Shown here one piece after another: positions 41,150-48,805 of a stretch of DNA of 56,163 nt (the stretch's first letter is position 1; every line of letters begins with the position of its first letter). The translations under genes were made by a program, and so were the position numbers. The DNA is taken from contig DASZJD010000003.1 of NCBI GenBank assembly GCA_035948415.1, positions 1 to 56,163 on the forward strand. The letters are read 5' to 3'. The stretch comes from Acidimicrobiia bacterium. GTDB taxonomy: Bacteria; Actinomycetota; Acidimicrobiia; IMCC26256; PALSA-555. The notes under the pieces were generated by a model. It saw only the letters and a program-made list of their open reading frames with translations, had not been told where the DNA came from and ran no database searches.

Positions 41150-42363
41150 AGGATCGCCCCCGATTCCTTGAAGCGCACGAGGTCGTCCCAGGACAGGCCG
41201 AGCTCCAGGAGGACCTCCTCGGTGTGCTGGCCGTGCTCCGGGGCGCGGCGCAGTGCGGGCGGCGACTCGTCGAACTGAACCGGGTTCGCGACGAGGGCCA
41301 CCGGGGTGCCGTCGTCGGCGACGACGGTCGGCAGGTACCCGTTGGCGACGACTTGTCGGTCGTCGTGCAGCTCTAAGGCCGTCTGCACGGGCGCCCACAC
41401 GCCCTCGAGCGTGGCGAGCCGGTCCCGCCACACCGCCAGGGGCGCGGCGGCGAAGATGTCGGCGATCAGGCGGCGGCACTCCCGACGGTGCTCGAAGCGA
41501 GCGGCGGCGTCGACGAACCGCGGGTCGTCGACAAGCTCCGGGTGCCCGAGGTGCAGGCAGAAGTCGCGCCAGTACCGGTCCGATTCGAGCATCACGAGGC
41601 TCACGTAGCGCCCGTCCTCGGTGCGGTACAGGCCGACCAGTGGGTTCGGGAAGTCGCCGGCGTCGAAGCTCGGGGTCTCGACGTGCTCGAACAGCTTGGA
41701 GGCGACGACGTCCGGCGCCAGGTTCCACAGCGCGGTCGCGAGGAGCGAGACGTCCACCACCGGGGCGGTCCCGGTTCGCTCGCGCGCGAGCAGCGCCGCC
41801 GCGATCCCGCCCGCGATCGCCATGCCCCCCATCACGTCCCCGAACGCGGGTCGCTGACCGATCGGGGGCTCCACGCCGCGCGGGGTGAGGGCGGCGGCGA
41901 TCCCGCCCCGGGCCCAGTAGGAGGCGCCGTCGTACCCGCCTCGGCCCGCATCGTCGCCGCGGGGGCCCTGGCCGCTGCCGCGCACGTAGACGATGGCTGG
42001 GTTGCGGGCCCGGATGTGCTCCACGTCGATCTGCAGCCGCGCCCGCGCGTCGGGCAGGAAGTTCGTGAGGAACACGTCGCTCGACTCGGCGATCCGGTAG
42101 AGCAGCTCCCGTCCGTCGCCACTGGCGAGGTCGATGCCGACGCTGCGCTTCCCCCGGTTCGGCTGCTCGATCATGTAGTTGAAGCCGCCGGCCGCGCCCG
42201 GCACGAGGCCCGAGCTGATGAGTCCCCGCTGCGGGTCACCCGTGACCGGGTGCTCGATCTTCACGACGTCCGCGCCCCAGTCGGCGAGGACGGCGCCGGC
42301 GGCGGGCACGAAGGTCCACGACGCGACTTCGAGCACGCGGACCCCGGACAAGATCTCGGTCAT
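41146..42363 (-). CDS. Class III CoA transferase (CaiB/BaiF family)
   Basis: A 405-residue enzyme that moves CoA between carboxylic acids or, in the racemase branch, epimerises 2-methylacyl-CoA. SGVRVLEVASWTFVPAAGAVLADWGADVVKIE is the usual start (two segments), NRGKRSVGIDL follows, and GRGGYDGASYWARGG holds the catalytic aspartate (near residue 167) that forms the acyl-anhydride in transferases. ATG 42363 is preceded by AGAGGAG. The gene converges on LivHM with overlapping stops (CTAG) and is divergent from the SDR gene. Substrate unknown; it may feed acyl-CoA to the TPP lyase downstream. Confidence 0.9.
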   Translation of the reverse strand: MTEILSGVRVLEVASWTFVPAAGAVLADWGADVVKIEHPVTGDPQRGLISSGLVPGAAGGFNYMIEQPNRGKRSVGIDLASGDGRELLYRIAESSDVFLTNFLPDARARLQIDVEHIRARNPAIVYVRGSGQGPRGDDAGRGGYDGASYWARGGIAAALTPRGVEPPIGQRPAFGDVMGGMAIAGGIAAALLARERTGTAPVVDVSLLATALWNLAPDVVASKLFEHVETPSFDAGDFPNPLVGLYRTEDGRYVSLVMLESDRYWRDFCLHLGHPELVDDPRFVDAAARFEHRRECRRLIADIFAAAPLAVWRDRLATLEGVWAPVQTALELHDDRQVVANGYLPTVVADDGTPVALVANPVQFDESPPALRRAPEHGQHTEEVLLELGLSWDDLVRFKESGAIL

Positions 42364-42556
42364 CGTTGCTCCTCTCGGCGGCAGCGAGTCTGGCATCGCC
42401 GCCGCGAGCGCCGCGCGGAGCTCGGCCCACCCTCTACCGTGCTCGCGTGGAAACAGGCCGCTTGAAGGCCGCGGCGGCGCCGGCCGACCGGAGCCCCCGA
42501 CTGCCGTCGGTCACCGCCGACGGCCACCGGTGCCGATCCCCGATCGAGGTGGGCCG

Positions 42557-43354
42557 GTGAGCGCGCCGGAGCCGATGTTCGACCTCGGTGACCAGGTCGC
42601 GATCGTGACGGGCGGAGGCACTGGGATCGGGCGCGCCACCGCGCTGGTGCTCGCCGAGCACGGGGCCGACGTCGCGCTCGCCAGCCGCCGACGAGAGAAC
42701 CTCGAGCGGGTCGCGGCCGAGGTCGAAGCGCTCGGCCGCCGGGCCCTCGTCGTCCCGACCGACGTCCGAGACCCAGCCGCGTGCACGGCGCTGGTCGACG
42801 AGGCCATCAGCGCCTTCGGGCGGCTCGACATCCTCGTCAACAACGCCGGGGGATCGAAGTCCCGACCGCTCGAAGCCTGGGACCTCGACGGGTGGCACAA
42901 CTCGATCGACCTGAACCTGCGGAGCGTGTTCGTCCTCTCCCAAGCCGCGGCCCGGCCGATGACCGAGCGTGGCCGTGGAGCCATCGTCAACATCTCGTCG
43001 GGCGCGGCCGAGCGCGGGTTGCCGTTCGTCGCGCCCTACGGCGCGGCGAAGGCCGGGGTCGAGAACCTCACCGAGTCGTTCGCGGCCGCGCTCGCCCCGC
43101 ACGGGATCCGGGTGAACTGCGTCGGGGTCGGCGCGATCAAGTCCGAGGGGTTCGTGCGGGCGATGGAGAGAATCGGGCAGGATCCCGACCAGGTCGGCGG
43201 GCGTTCCAACGGCTTCGGTCGGGCCGGCCGCCCCGAGGAGATCGCCTGGCCCATTCTCTTCCTCGTGTCGCGCGCCGCCAGCTTCCTGTCGGGCCAGACG
43301 ATCTACGTGGGCGGACCGCCGGTAGTGCCCGGCTACGCCGCCCCGCCGGCCTAA
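42557..43354 (+). CDS. Short-chain dehydrogenase/reductase
   Basis: A 265-residue NAD(P)-dependent oxidoreductase. The nucleotide-binding motif is TGGGTGIG (18-25), NNAG is at 95-98, the catalytic residues are S147/S148, Y161 and K165 (YGAAK), and SFLSGQTIYVGG is the typical C-terminal end. The start is GTG 42557 with GAGGTGGG upstream; an in-frame ATG at 42575 is the alternative. It lies upstream of the hypothetical and TPP-enzyme genes on the same strand. FabG-like in layout; the substrate may be an alcohol or ketone in the same pathway. Confidence 0.92.
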   Translation: MSAPEPMFDLGDQVAIVTGGGTGIGRATALVLAEHGADVALASRRRENLERVAAEVEALGRRALVVPTDVRDPAACTALVDEAISAFGRLDILVNNAGGSKSRPLEAWDLDGWHNSIDLNLRSVFVLSQAAARPMTERGRGAIVNISSGAAERGLPFVAPYGAAKAGVENLTESFAAALAPHGIRVNCVGVGAIKSEGFVRAMERIGQDPDQVGGRSNGFGRAGRPEEIAWPILFLVSRAASFLSGQTIYVGGPPVVPGYAAPPA

Positions 43355-43431
43355 GGCCGCGGCGTGGCGAAGCCGTCGACGGTGACGCCCGTCGCTCGGC
43401 CACCGTGGCGCTTGCCGAACCGGCGGTGCCG

Positions 43432-43764
43432 GTGAGGGCCGACCTGCTCGAGCGCGCGCGCGCCGGCCTCCCGCGCCGCCTCAACGCCGGCATCCTCCTC
43501 GGCGAGGGCGGCTGCTGCGTCCTCGGCTGGATGCTGCTCGTCGCCGGCTACCACGAGATCGCGCTGTTCGGGAACACGATCGGCGTCGTCGACCCTGCAC
43601 GCGGCGGGCCCGCGCCGGAGGTCGTCGCCGAGGCGTACGAGATCCCGCTGGCAGACGTGCAGTCGCTCGCGCAGCTCAACGACAGGACCCCGAGCGCCGA
43701 CCGGGTTGCCGCCGTCGCCGCGCGTCTCGACGAGCTCCTCGCCCGAGCGAGCGCCCACCCGTGA
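43432..43764 (+). CDS. Conserved-looking protein of unknown function, coupled to the TPP enzyme
   Basis: A 110-residue protein starting at GTG 43432 (GTG 43405 is possible in the same frame). The first 60 residues contain a hydrophobic stretch (GGCCVLGWMLLVAGYHEIALFG) and the rest is Ala/Val-rich helix. Its stop overlaps the start of the TPP enzyme (GTGA, 43761-43764), so translation of the two is coupled. I do not recognise it. The coupling suggests it is a subunit, chaperone or activator of the TPP enzyme. Confidence 0.6.
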   Translation: MRADLLERARAGLPRRLNAGILLGEGGCCVLGWMLLVAGYHEIALFGNTIGVVDPARGGPAPEVVAEAYEIPLADVQSLAQLNDRTPSADRVAAVAARLDELLARASAHP

Positions 43765-45398
43765 CCGTCGTCGACGGCGGCGCGCTCGTCTGCGAGGCCC
43801 TTCGACGGCACGGCGTCACGCACGTCTTCGGGCTCGGGGGCGGTCACATCAACCCGACGTGGTGGGCCATCCAGGCCGCCCCCGAGATGACGCTCGTCGA
43901 CGTCCGTCACGAGGCGGCGGCGACCTACGCCGCCGAGGGCTGGGCGCTGGCCACCCGCCAGCCGGGCGTGTGCCTGGTGACAGCGGCGCCGGGGATCACG
44001 AACTGCGTCACCGGGCTCGCCAACGCCCACGCGAACGGCGCTCCGGTCGTGTGCATCGCCGGTGCGGCCACTCAGCGCGGCCAGGACACGGGCGAGGTCG
44101 AATCGCTCGAGCAGCTCGAGCTGGTGCGGTCCGTGACGAAGTGGGCCCGCCGCGTCCACCACGCCGACCGTATCCCGGAGTACGTGGAGCTGGCCTTCCG
44201 CGCCGCCCGCAGCGGCAAGCCGGGGCCGGTGTACCTCGAGCTCGCCATCGACCTCGTCCACGCACGGATCGACGACGGCGCGGTCGACGTCCCCCCGCGC
44301 CTCGATCCGCAGACCGGTGGCGGTGCTGCCGCACCGGCGCTCGTGGATCGGGCGGCGGCGCTGCTCGCGGCGGCGCGGCGGCCGGCGCTCGTCGTCGGCA
44401 GCGGCGTGTGGTGGGCCGACGCGGACGCTGAGCTGCTCGAGTTCGTCGAGCACAGCGGCATCCCGGTCGTGACCCGCCAGGCCGCACGCGGGACGATCCC
44501 CGACGACCACCCCTTTTGCTTCGGGCAGGACTGGCAGAACCTCTGCTACCAGGCCGACGTCTTGCTCTGCGTCGGGAAGCAGCTCGACTACTTCTTCGGC
44601 TACGGCCGGTTCCCCAACCTCGACCACCTCATCCAGGTCGACGTCAACCCGCAAGAGATCGGTCGGAACCGCGTCCCGGTGAGCGCCGGGCTGGTCGGCG
44701 ACGCCAAGGCCACCCTCCGGCAGCTGACCGAGAGCGTGAAGCCGCTGGCGACCGACGAGTGGGTCGCGCACCTGCGGGCCCAGGCCACCGCGATCGCCGC
44801 CAACCAGGCCGAGATGGCCCGGTCGCCGCAGGTGCCGATGCACCCGATGCGCCTCTGCGTGGAGCTGCGGGACCTGCTCGACCGCGACGCCACCGTCGTC
44901 GCCGACGGTGCCTTCAACATGATCTGGACGCGGGCGGCCTTCCCCGCCTACCAGCCCGGCCGGACGCCGAGCATGAGCAACTTCGGGAACATCGGCTACG
45001 GCGTCGGCTACGCGATCGCGGCGGCCTTGGCTCGACCGGGGTCACAGGTCGTGTGGGTGGTCGGGGACGGCTCGTTCGGGTTCCACGCCATGGAGCTGGA
45101 CACCGCCTCCCGGTTCGGCCTGCCGATCGTGACCCTCATCATGAACAATCGGGGCTGGAGCGCCCAATGGGTGCCGCTCGGCGTGCGCCACTACGAGCGG
45201 CTCGCCGGCGGGTTCGACGGCGAGGGTGAGCTGATCGAGCGTCCCGAGGAGATCCGCCCTGCCCTCGAGCGGGCGCTCGCCTCGACCGCGCCCTACATCG
45301 TGAACGCGCTGGTCGAGCCGGCGGCCGAGTACTTCGGCGGGCGGTACCTGGGGCCCCCCGCGCCGCGACCGGACCAGCCCCCGTCGCCGAATCAGTAG
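43761..45398 (+). CDS. Thiamine-diphosphate-dependent enzyme (acetolactate synthase / 2-hydroxyacyl-CoA lyase-like)
   Basis: A 545-residue enzyme of the TPP superfamily with N-terminal PYR, central and C-terminal PP domains. The catalytic glutamate that activates the cofactor is E51 (VRHEAAATYAAEGWA). The cofactor magnesium motif is GDGS at 435-438 followed by NN at 462-463. GLANAHANGAPVV and SGKPGPVYLE are the usual PYR-domain patterns. It could be a decarboxylase, carboligase or 2-hydroxyacyl-CoA lyase; I see nothing that proves one. Its stop overlaps the stop of the opposing TauD-like gene by seven bases. Confidence 0.88.
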   Translation: MTVVDGGALVCEALRRHGVTHVFGLGGGHINPTWWAIQAAPEMTLVDVRHEAAATYAAEGWALATRQPGVCLVTAAPGITNCVTGLANAHANGAPVVCIAGAATQRGQDTGEVESLEQLELVRSVTKWARRVHHADRIPEYVELAFRAARSGKPGPVYLELAIDLVHARIDDGAVDVPPRLDPQTGGGAAAPALVDRAAALLAAARRPALVVGSGVWWADADAELLEFVEHSGIPVVTRQAARGTIPDDHPFCFGQDWQNLCYQADVLLCVGKQLDYFFGYGRFPNLDHLIQVDVNPQEIGRNRVPVSAGLVGDAKATLRQLTESVKPLATDEWVAHLRAQATAIAANQAEMARSPQVPMHPMRLCVELRDLLDRDATVVADGAFNMIWTRAAFPAYQPGRTPSMSNFGNIGYGVGYAIAAALARPGSQVVWVVGDGSFGFHAMELDTASRFGLPIVTLIMNNRGWSAQWVPLGVRHYERLAGGFDGEGELIERPEEIRPALERALASTAPYIVNALVEPAAEYFGGRYLGPPAPRPDQPPSPNQ

Positions 45399-46363
45399 GG
45401 GCGGTCGCCGACGACGCTGGCGCGCTCCACGATCCGGACGTCGGGCCAGTAGTCGGACACCGCGTAGTGCTGCACGACGCGGTTGTCCCAGAACGCGACG
45501 CCGTCCTTCGACCAGCGGAAGCGGCACTGGTACTCGATCGTGTCGGCCTGGCGGGACAGCAGGTCGATCAGGGCCGTGCTCTCCGCCTCGTCGAGGCCCA
45601 CGATGTGGCTGACGAAGAAGCGGTTGACGAACAGCAGCCGGCGGCCGGTCTCGGGATGACGGCGGACGACGGGGTGCTTTACCGGCGGGTACTTCGCCCG
45701 CATCTCGTCCTTCGCCGAGTCCGCGATCACGTGCCCGAAGACGCGGGCGTAGTCGTGAACGGCGACGAGACCGTCGATTCGCTCTTTGACCTCCTCGTCG
45801 AGGCCCTCGTACGCGGCGTACATGTCCGCGAACAAGGTGTCCCCACCCGTCGCCGGCACCTCGATGGCGTGGAGGATCGCCCCCATCGACGGGCACTCCC
45901 GCCACGTCACGTCGTGGTGCCACCCGTTCTCGTATCCCCCGACGTCGGCCGACTTCGCGAAGCGCACCAGCTCCGGCTGCTCGGTGTTCGAGGCGATGAA
46001 CGGATGGATCTCGAGCTCGCCGAACCGGCGAGCGAAGGCGACGTGCTGTACCGGTGTCAGCGTCTGGTCCCGGAAGAACAGGACCTTGTAGTCCAGCAAC
46101 GCCTGGCGAAGCTCGGCGATGACCGCGTCGGGCAGCGCGGCCGTGAGATCGATCCCCGAGATGTCGGCGCCGAGGGTCGCACCGACCGGCTGGGCGTCGA
46201 AGGCGCTCCAGCGGAGCGCGGCGAGACGGGCGCGCTCCGCCGCGAGGTGCCCCACCGGCCCCACGACGACGTCGTAGGGGGCGAGGTGGATGCGAGCCGC
46301 TCGCGGACGGTCGCCCGCGTCATCGGCCGGGCCGCCGGGCTCGAGCGCGGTGGCTTCCGACAT
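45392..46363 (-). CDS. TauD/TfdA-type Fe(II)/2-oxoglutarate dioxygenase
   Basis: A 323-residue non-heme iron oxygenase that hydroxylates its substrate with 2-oxoglutarate and oxygen, giving succinate and carbon dioxide. The facial triad is H149 and D151 (GWHHDVTW) with distal H299 (NRVVQHYAV), and R310 is likely to bind 2-oxoglutarate. The ATG 46363 choice is supported by GAGGAGCG upstream. The first 55 residues are longer than in TauD. The target could be a taurine- or aryloxyacid-like compound, or a carboxylic acid used by the adjacent CoA transferase and TPP enzyme. Confidence 0.9.
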   Translation of the reverse strand: MSEATALEPGGPADDAGDRPRAARIHLAPYDVVVGPVGHLAAERARLAALRWSAFDAQPVGATLGADISGIDLTAALPDAVIAELRQALLDYKVLFFRDQTLTPVQHVAFARRFGELEIHPFIASNTEQPELVRFAKSADVGGYENGWHHDVTWRECPSMGAILHAIEVPATGGDTLFADMYAAYEGLDEEVKERIDGLVAVHDYARVFGHVIADSAKDEMRAKYPPVKHPVVRRHPETGRRLLFVNRFFVSHIVGLDEAESTALIDLLSRQADTIEYQCRFRWSKDGVAFWDNRVVQHYAVSDYWPDVRIVERASVVGDRPY

Positions 46364-46487
46364 CGAACGCTCCTCAGCGAGGGGGCGGCGGGGCCAACGA
46401 AGGATGGCACACCGGGACGGCGGGGCCCCGCCTGCCGTGCCATTGTCGGGAAACTCCGTCTCTTGAGCCGGTGAGCAGCCCCCGCGC

Positions 46488-47579
46488 TCAGGCGCTGATC
46501 TCTGCGACCACGACGGCGACGTTGTCACGACCGCCCCGGGATAGGGCCAGCTCGACGAGCGCGTCGGCAGTCGCCTGGAGGTCCTCGGTCGACGCCATCA
46601 ACGACGCGATCTCGTCGTTGGGCACCTCATTGGAGAGGCCGTCAGTGCACACGAGAAGGCGATCGCCTTCCACGGCAGGGTGGGCCGCACTGTCGAGCTC
46701 AACATCCGGCCCGACTCCGAGCGCTCGGGTGAGGATGCCGCGGTGAGGATGATCGACGGCCTCTTGTTCGCTCAGTTCCCCGCGCCGCACCAGCTCGGCA
46801 GTCACGCTGTGGTCGTCGGTCAGTTGCGTCAACGAGCCGTTGCGGAACACGCAGGCACGGCTGTCGCCAACGTTGACGACCACGAGGCTTCCGTCTCCGG
46901 TCAGGCCAGCCGCACAGACTGTTGTGCCCATGCCCTCCAACTCGGCACTCGCGCCAGCGCGGTCCCAGATCGCCCGGTTGGCTGCCCGCACCGCCGCTTG
47001 AAGCTCATCGAGCGACCGCCCGGTGAAGGCGGCCTGCACGAGCGCGACCGCGACCGTGGATGCGACCTCGCCTCCCGGATGACCTCCCATCCCGTCCGCG
47101 ACCGCCACAAGGTGGTCATTGCTCACGGCGGCGTCTTCGTTGTTCTCGCGCACCCGGCCGATGTCGGTGTGGCTGACCGTCCTCAATCTCATCATCGATT
47201 CCTTCCCTGAGCGCTCATTGTCGATGGGTGTGAGCGACGTGGCCTCGATCGACAACAGACGTCGGGCGAGGTCGAGGGCCTTGTGCCGGTGCTCTGCATC
47301 GATGTCCACTCGCCTCGCCCAGGCATCTAGCTGATCGCACGAGGGATCACCAAGGAGTGCTGCGATGTCGGCGAGCGGCATGCCCGCCTCTCGCAGGGCG
47401 TCGATCAGCTGGGCGTCGCGCAACTGACCCGGGGAGTAGTACCGGTAGCCCGATGCCGAATCGACCGCCGCCGGGACGAGGAGTCCAGCGGTTGCGTAGC
47501 TCCGCAGGCGCTTCGATGACAGACCGGAGCGCTCCGAGAACTCCCCGATCGGCATGAGGTCGTCCACGCAATGCAGCAT
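46488..47579 (-). CDS. Fusion of MerR-type DNA-binding domain and PP2C protein phosphatase
   Basis: A 363-residue fusion (355 if the second start is used). The first 75 residues are a MerR helix-turn-helix: IGEFSERSGLSSKRLRSYATAGLL, then SGYRYYSPGQLRDAQLIDALREAG. A helical region follows, then a full PP2C phosphatase from about residue 140: ENNEDAAV, VADGMGGHPGGEVAS, NVGDSRACVF, CTDGLSNEV and GRDNVAVVV supply the metal aspartates. The two halves are joined without a break. ATG 47579 (GGGAAGGG upstream) is the outer start; ATG 47555 gives a normal MerR N-terminus. It may sense phosphorylation and control its own promoter. The fusion is unusual. Function unknown. Confidence 0.85.
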   Translation of the reverse strand: MLHCVDDLMPIGEFSERSGLSSKRLRSYATAGLLVPAAVDSASGYRYYSPGQLRDAQLIDALREAGMPLADIAALLGDPSCDQLDAWARRVDIDAEHRHKALDLARRLLSIEATSLTPIDNERSGKESMMRLRTVSHTDIGRVRENNEDAAVSNDHLVAVADGMGGHPGGEVASTVAVALVQAAFTGRSLDELQAAVRAANRAIWDRAGASAELEGMGTTVCAAGLTGDGSLVVVNVGDSRACVFRNGSLTQLTDDHSVTAELVRRGELSEQEAVDHPHRGILTRALGVGPDVELDSAAHPAVEGDRLLVCTDGLSNEVPNDEIASLMASTEDLQATADALVELALSRGGRDNVAVVVAEISA

Positions 47580-47605
47580 GAACCCTTCCCTTGGGTGAAG
47601 GTCAA
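47575..47605 (-). promoter_or_regulatory. MerR-style operator-promoter for the MerR-PP2C gene
   Basis: TTGACC (47600-47605) and CATGCT (47575-47580) are separated by 19 bases, the stretched spacing characteristic of MerR-family promoters. The spacer holds the dyad CCTTC-N8-GAAGG (47584-47601), close to the general MerR-type pattern ACCTTC...GAAGGT. If used, transcription would start near 47567, after the ATG at 47579, so ATG 47555 would be the real start. Confidence 0.5.
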
Positions 47606-47825
47606 GCGCCGCCGGACCAGATTGCCCGTCAACCACGTTCGATCGGCGGGTACACGCGCCAGAACGACAGGTGCTTGAGTCGCCGCGACGCGTCGGCACC
47701 CGTACCGAGTCGGCGATCTGGACAAAAGAAGCAGGACCGATCGGTGTCCCAGACCCGCGCCGACACAGGCGGCCCGCTCTGCCCCCGACTGCCCGGTGAG
47801 AGCGTTCGATCGTGGCCGAGCGGCC

Positions 47826-48322
47826 CTACGTGGAGGGGAAAGCAGGTGCCGAGTGGACCCTCAGGAGAGTCGAGGCGATCTCGTGCGGCGGAGCACTACC
47901 GGAGGCCGTGCGGTCAATCCAGCCGGTCGCTCGCAGCTCCTCGATGGTGGCCTTGCTGGTTTCGAACCACTGGGCGTTCGTCCAGCCTTCCTCTGCGAGC
48001 CTCTGCGCGTGGCGCCGCAGCAACTCTTCGTCCGAGACGTCGAGGAGCACGATGCGGAATCCGGCTCGTCGGAGTCTCCGTACGTATACGAGCGGCGTGT
48101 AGCTGTTGAACAGCAAGATGTCGTCGCTGATGGTCGCCGCGTGCAGCACCCGGGGAAGCAGCACGTGGTTCTTCGTGTCGAAGTCGCCCGGCCATGCGGC
48201 GCCATTGAGGCGTGCGAGCTCGTCGTCGCAGTCAACCGCATTCCGACGGTGGGATTCTCGAAGCAGTCGCGACACGGTCGTCTTCCCGAGCACGGTGCAC
48301 CCGCGACGAGTGTCCTCATCAC
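47826..48322 (-). pseudogene. P-loop nucleotide kinase-like gene with a frameshift in the Walker A motif
   Basis: From GTG 48322 or ATG 48319 the frame reads MRTLVAGAPCSG, and the expected continuation KTTVSRLLRESHRRNA is in the next frame. The reading shifts at the GGG run 48285-48287; adding one base restores GAPCSGKTT and about 164 residues to the stop at 47826. Later text (VDCDDELARLNG, VLLDVSDEELLRRH) fits a small P-loop kinase. Either the run lost one G in a recent mutation, or the sequence has an indel error. It could also be a programmed shift, but the site is not a classic slippery heptamer. The intact product would phosphorylate a small molecule, target unknown. Confidence 0.65.
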
Positions 48323-48498
48323 CGGCGAACCTAAGCCTGATGACTCCGGTGGCGGGAGGGAGATTTGGGTCCGCCCCAGAACGCCGGTTTGGTGACGACA
48401 ACTACGCGCCCATTCCGACCGCCCGGTATGGCATCACGGCAGGCCTCGTGCGCGGCTAGAAATCTCCGAGCGGACACGACGCGCTGTACCGTCGCCCT

Positions 48499-48765
48499 GT
48501 GAGCAGCCTGCGAGTGCCCGGTGGGGTGGTGCACAAGCTTCCAGGAGACCTGCGCAACGCGCTGATCGCCAACACCACGGCACTCGATGCCTGGAAGGAC
48601 ATCACGCCTCTGGCCCGGAACGAGTTCATCTGCTGGGTCGAGGACGCCAAGCAGGAGATGACCCGAGAACGCCGCATTCGCCGGACCGAGGAGGAGCTGG
48701 AGGAAGGCCAGCGTCGGCCGTGCTGCTGGCCAGGGTGCAAGCACCGCGAGCGCACCGGCAGATAG
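48499..48765 (+). CDS. YdeI/OmpD-associated-family protein
   Basis: An 88-residue protein with the pattern KLPGDLRNALIANTTALDAW followed by LARNEFICWVEDAKQEMTR and a charged helix rich in Arg/Glu, ending CCWPGCKHR. The first part matches the short OmdA (YdeI/OmpD-associated) domain that is common in bacteria and is linked by some reports to bacteriocin resistance. The terminal CCWPGCKH could bind metal. GTG 48499 is the start. Divergent from the frameshifted kinase. The role is inferred from the family only. Confidence 0.82.
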   Translation: MSSLRVPGGVVHKLPGDLRNALIANTTALDAWKDITPLARNEFICWVEDAKQEMTRERRIRRTEEELEEGQRRPCCWPGCKHRERTGR

Positions 48766-48805
48766 CGGTCGCCTGCGTGCCAGCCATCGCCGGCTCTGTG
48801 GCTGC

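Noticed and set aside
38720-41728. A 1002-codon open frame on the minus strand
   Set aside because: It lies antisense to the serine hydrolase and LivHM genes, both of which have clear motifs. The composition (Arg/Asp/Glu/His-rich) is typical of a reverse-complement shadow.
47861-48284. Continuation of the first frame of the kinase after the Walker A motif
   Set aside because: Composition becomes Arg/Ser/Thr-rich shadow after SG; the other frame carries a normal kinase text.
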